The translations under genes and the position numbers were made by a program. The notes under the pieces are model-generated. The model did not search any database. It was not told the origin of the DNA and saw only the letters and a list, made by a program, of their open reading frames with translations. This document shows, in pieces, positions 4,496 through 5,059 of a stretch of DNA of 5,059 bases (positions are counted from its first letter, which is position 1; each line of letters begins with the position of its first letter). The stretch is taken from contig DAHWFG010000154.1 of the NCBI GenBank assembly GCA_027325115.1, positions 1 through 5,059 on the forward strand, read 5' to 3'. This DNA is from JAKBCQ01 sp021807585. Its GTDB lineage: Bacteria > Planctomycetota > Planctomycetia > Isosphaerales > Isosphaeraceae.

Positions 4496-5059
4496 ATGGC
4501 CAAGCCGTTTGACGCCGCCGGCAAGGAACTTTTGCAGCTTAAACCCGCGGCGCTTTTACAATATATAGGCGTTCCCGTGTCGGGCGCCGTGACGTTGATC
4601 GAAACCGATTTTTCGACCGTCACCGCTCAAGTCGATTCGGTCCTCCACATCGACGACCAGTCTCCTTATCTTGTTCACATTGAACTCCAGGCGAATCGCG
4701 ACTCCGATTTACCACGAAGGCTCCGGCGGTACAACGGGATGATCGATCTCCGCCATAAACTCCCCGTCGCGAGCGCCGTGATTTTGTTGCGCCCCGAGGC
4801 CGATCACAAAGATATCACAGGGGTATATCATGTGGATATGCCATATGGATTTCATGTCGATACATTCTATTATTATGTCGTTCGCGCCTGGGAGTTATCG
4901 GCCGAAAGTTTGCTCGCGGGTGATTTGGGGGCGTTGCCGTTCGCCCCTTTGGCCGACATTCCGATCGATGAGGTCCCGATCGTCTTAAGGCGAGTCGATG
5001 AACGTCTGATGAGTGAGACGAAGCCCGAAGAAGCTGGTATACTCATGCAGATCACGCTC
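4496..5059 (+). CDS. Rpn/PD-(D/E)XK nuclease-like protein (putative transposase family), N-terminal part
   Basis: The visible 188 codons match the pattern of the Rpn family (recombination-promoting nuclease/putative transposase, PD-(D/E)XK fold) as found in many copies in planctomycetes and cyanobacteria. The assignment is from memory of the family. Visible elements are MAKPFDAAGKELLQLKP (1-17), VTAQVDSVLHID (42-53) with D47, and YLVHIELQ (58-65) with E63 and Q65. D47 and E63-x-Q65 fit the metal-binding D...E-x-Q/K core. RRLRRYNGMIDLRHKLPV (74-91), VILLRPEAD (95-103) and LAGDLGALPFAPLADIP (140-156) are also family-like. The ATG at 4496 is firm, because an in-frame TGA lies at 4490-4492; no clear Shine-Dalgarno site precedes it. 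The stretch coding residues about 105-128 uses many A/T-ending codons (GAT, ATA, TAT), unlike the housekeeping genes, which hints at acquisition by transfer. The C-terminus lies beyond the window, so it cannot be said whether the gene is intact. Confidence 0.8.
   Translation, partial: MAKPFDAAGKELLQLKPAALLQYIGVPVSGAVTLIETDFSTVTAQVDSVLHIDDQSPYLVHIELQANRDSDLPRRLRRYNGMIDLRHKLPVASAVILLRPEADHKDITGVYHVDMPYGFHVDTFYYYVVRAWELSAESLLAGDLGALPFAPLADIPIDEVPIVLRRVDERLMSETKPEEAGILMQITL

Noticed and set aside
4386..4568. Plus-strand 60-codon frame with a hydrophobic segment near the nuclease-like gene
   Set aside because: It overlaps the firmly placed start of the nuclease-like gene in another frame and has only a TTG start without a ribosome site.

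Overview
The window looks like a piece of a planctomycete chromosome, moderately GC-rich. That assignment is an inference: the housekeeping genes fit many phyla, but the protein at the right end (N-terminus MAKPFDA, with the pattern of the planctomycete Rpn/PD-(D/E)XK nuclease-like family) resembles a type I remember mainly from Planctomycetes such as Isosphaeraceae and Gemmataceae. No rRNA, tRNA, CRISPR array or intact insertion sequence was seen.

Left part, 1-3008: five genes, all on the minus strand. In transcription order they are cysK (cysteine synthase), a JAMM/MPN metalloprotease-like gene that overlaps cysK by ATGA, ndk (nucleoside diphosphate kinase), a small two-helix membrane protein, and the first 159 codons of ligA (NAD-dependent DNA ligase), which runs off the left edge. 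A plausible sigma70-type promoter lies at 3132-3160 ahead of cysK. A strong GC-rich hairpin follows ndk at 935-962, so the row of genes may be two or more transcripts. The tight pair is cysK with the JAMM gene. It recalls the mycobacterial Mec/CysO/CysM cysteine route, in which a JAMM protease releases cysteine from a ThiS-like carrier protein. No carrier gene is visible here.

Middle part, 3009-4495: about 1.5 kb with no recognisable conserved gene. It holds the cysK leader, an AT-rich patch with a possible 38-codon small ORF (3703-3819), an inverted repeat with T-runs on both sides (3791-3817), and a strikingly hairpin-rich block (about 4023-4283). That block has a promoter-like sequence in front and a perfect AT-rich inverted repeat plus T-run at its end, so it is a candidate for an unannotated structured RNA on the plus strand. 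A 14-bp perfect palindrome lies at 4306-4319.

Right part, 4496-5059: the start of an Rpn/PD-(D/E)XK nuclease-like gene on the plus strand, cut by the right edge. Its start is fixed by an in-frame stop two codons upstream. It is probably accessory, mobile-type cargo next to a housekeeping cluster.
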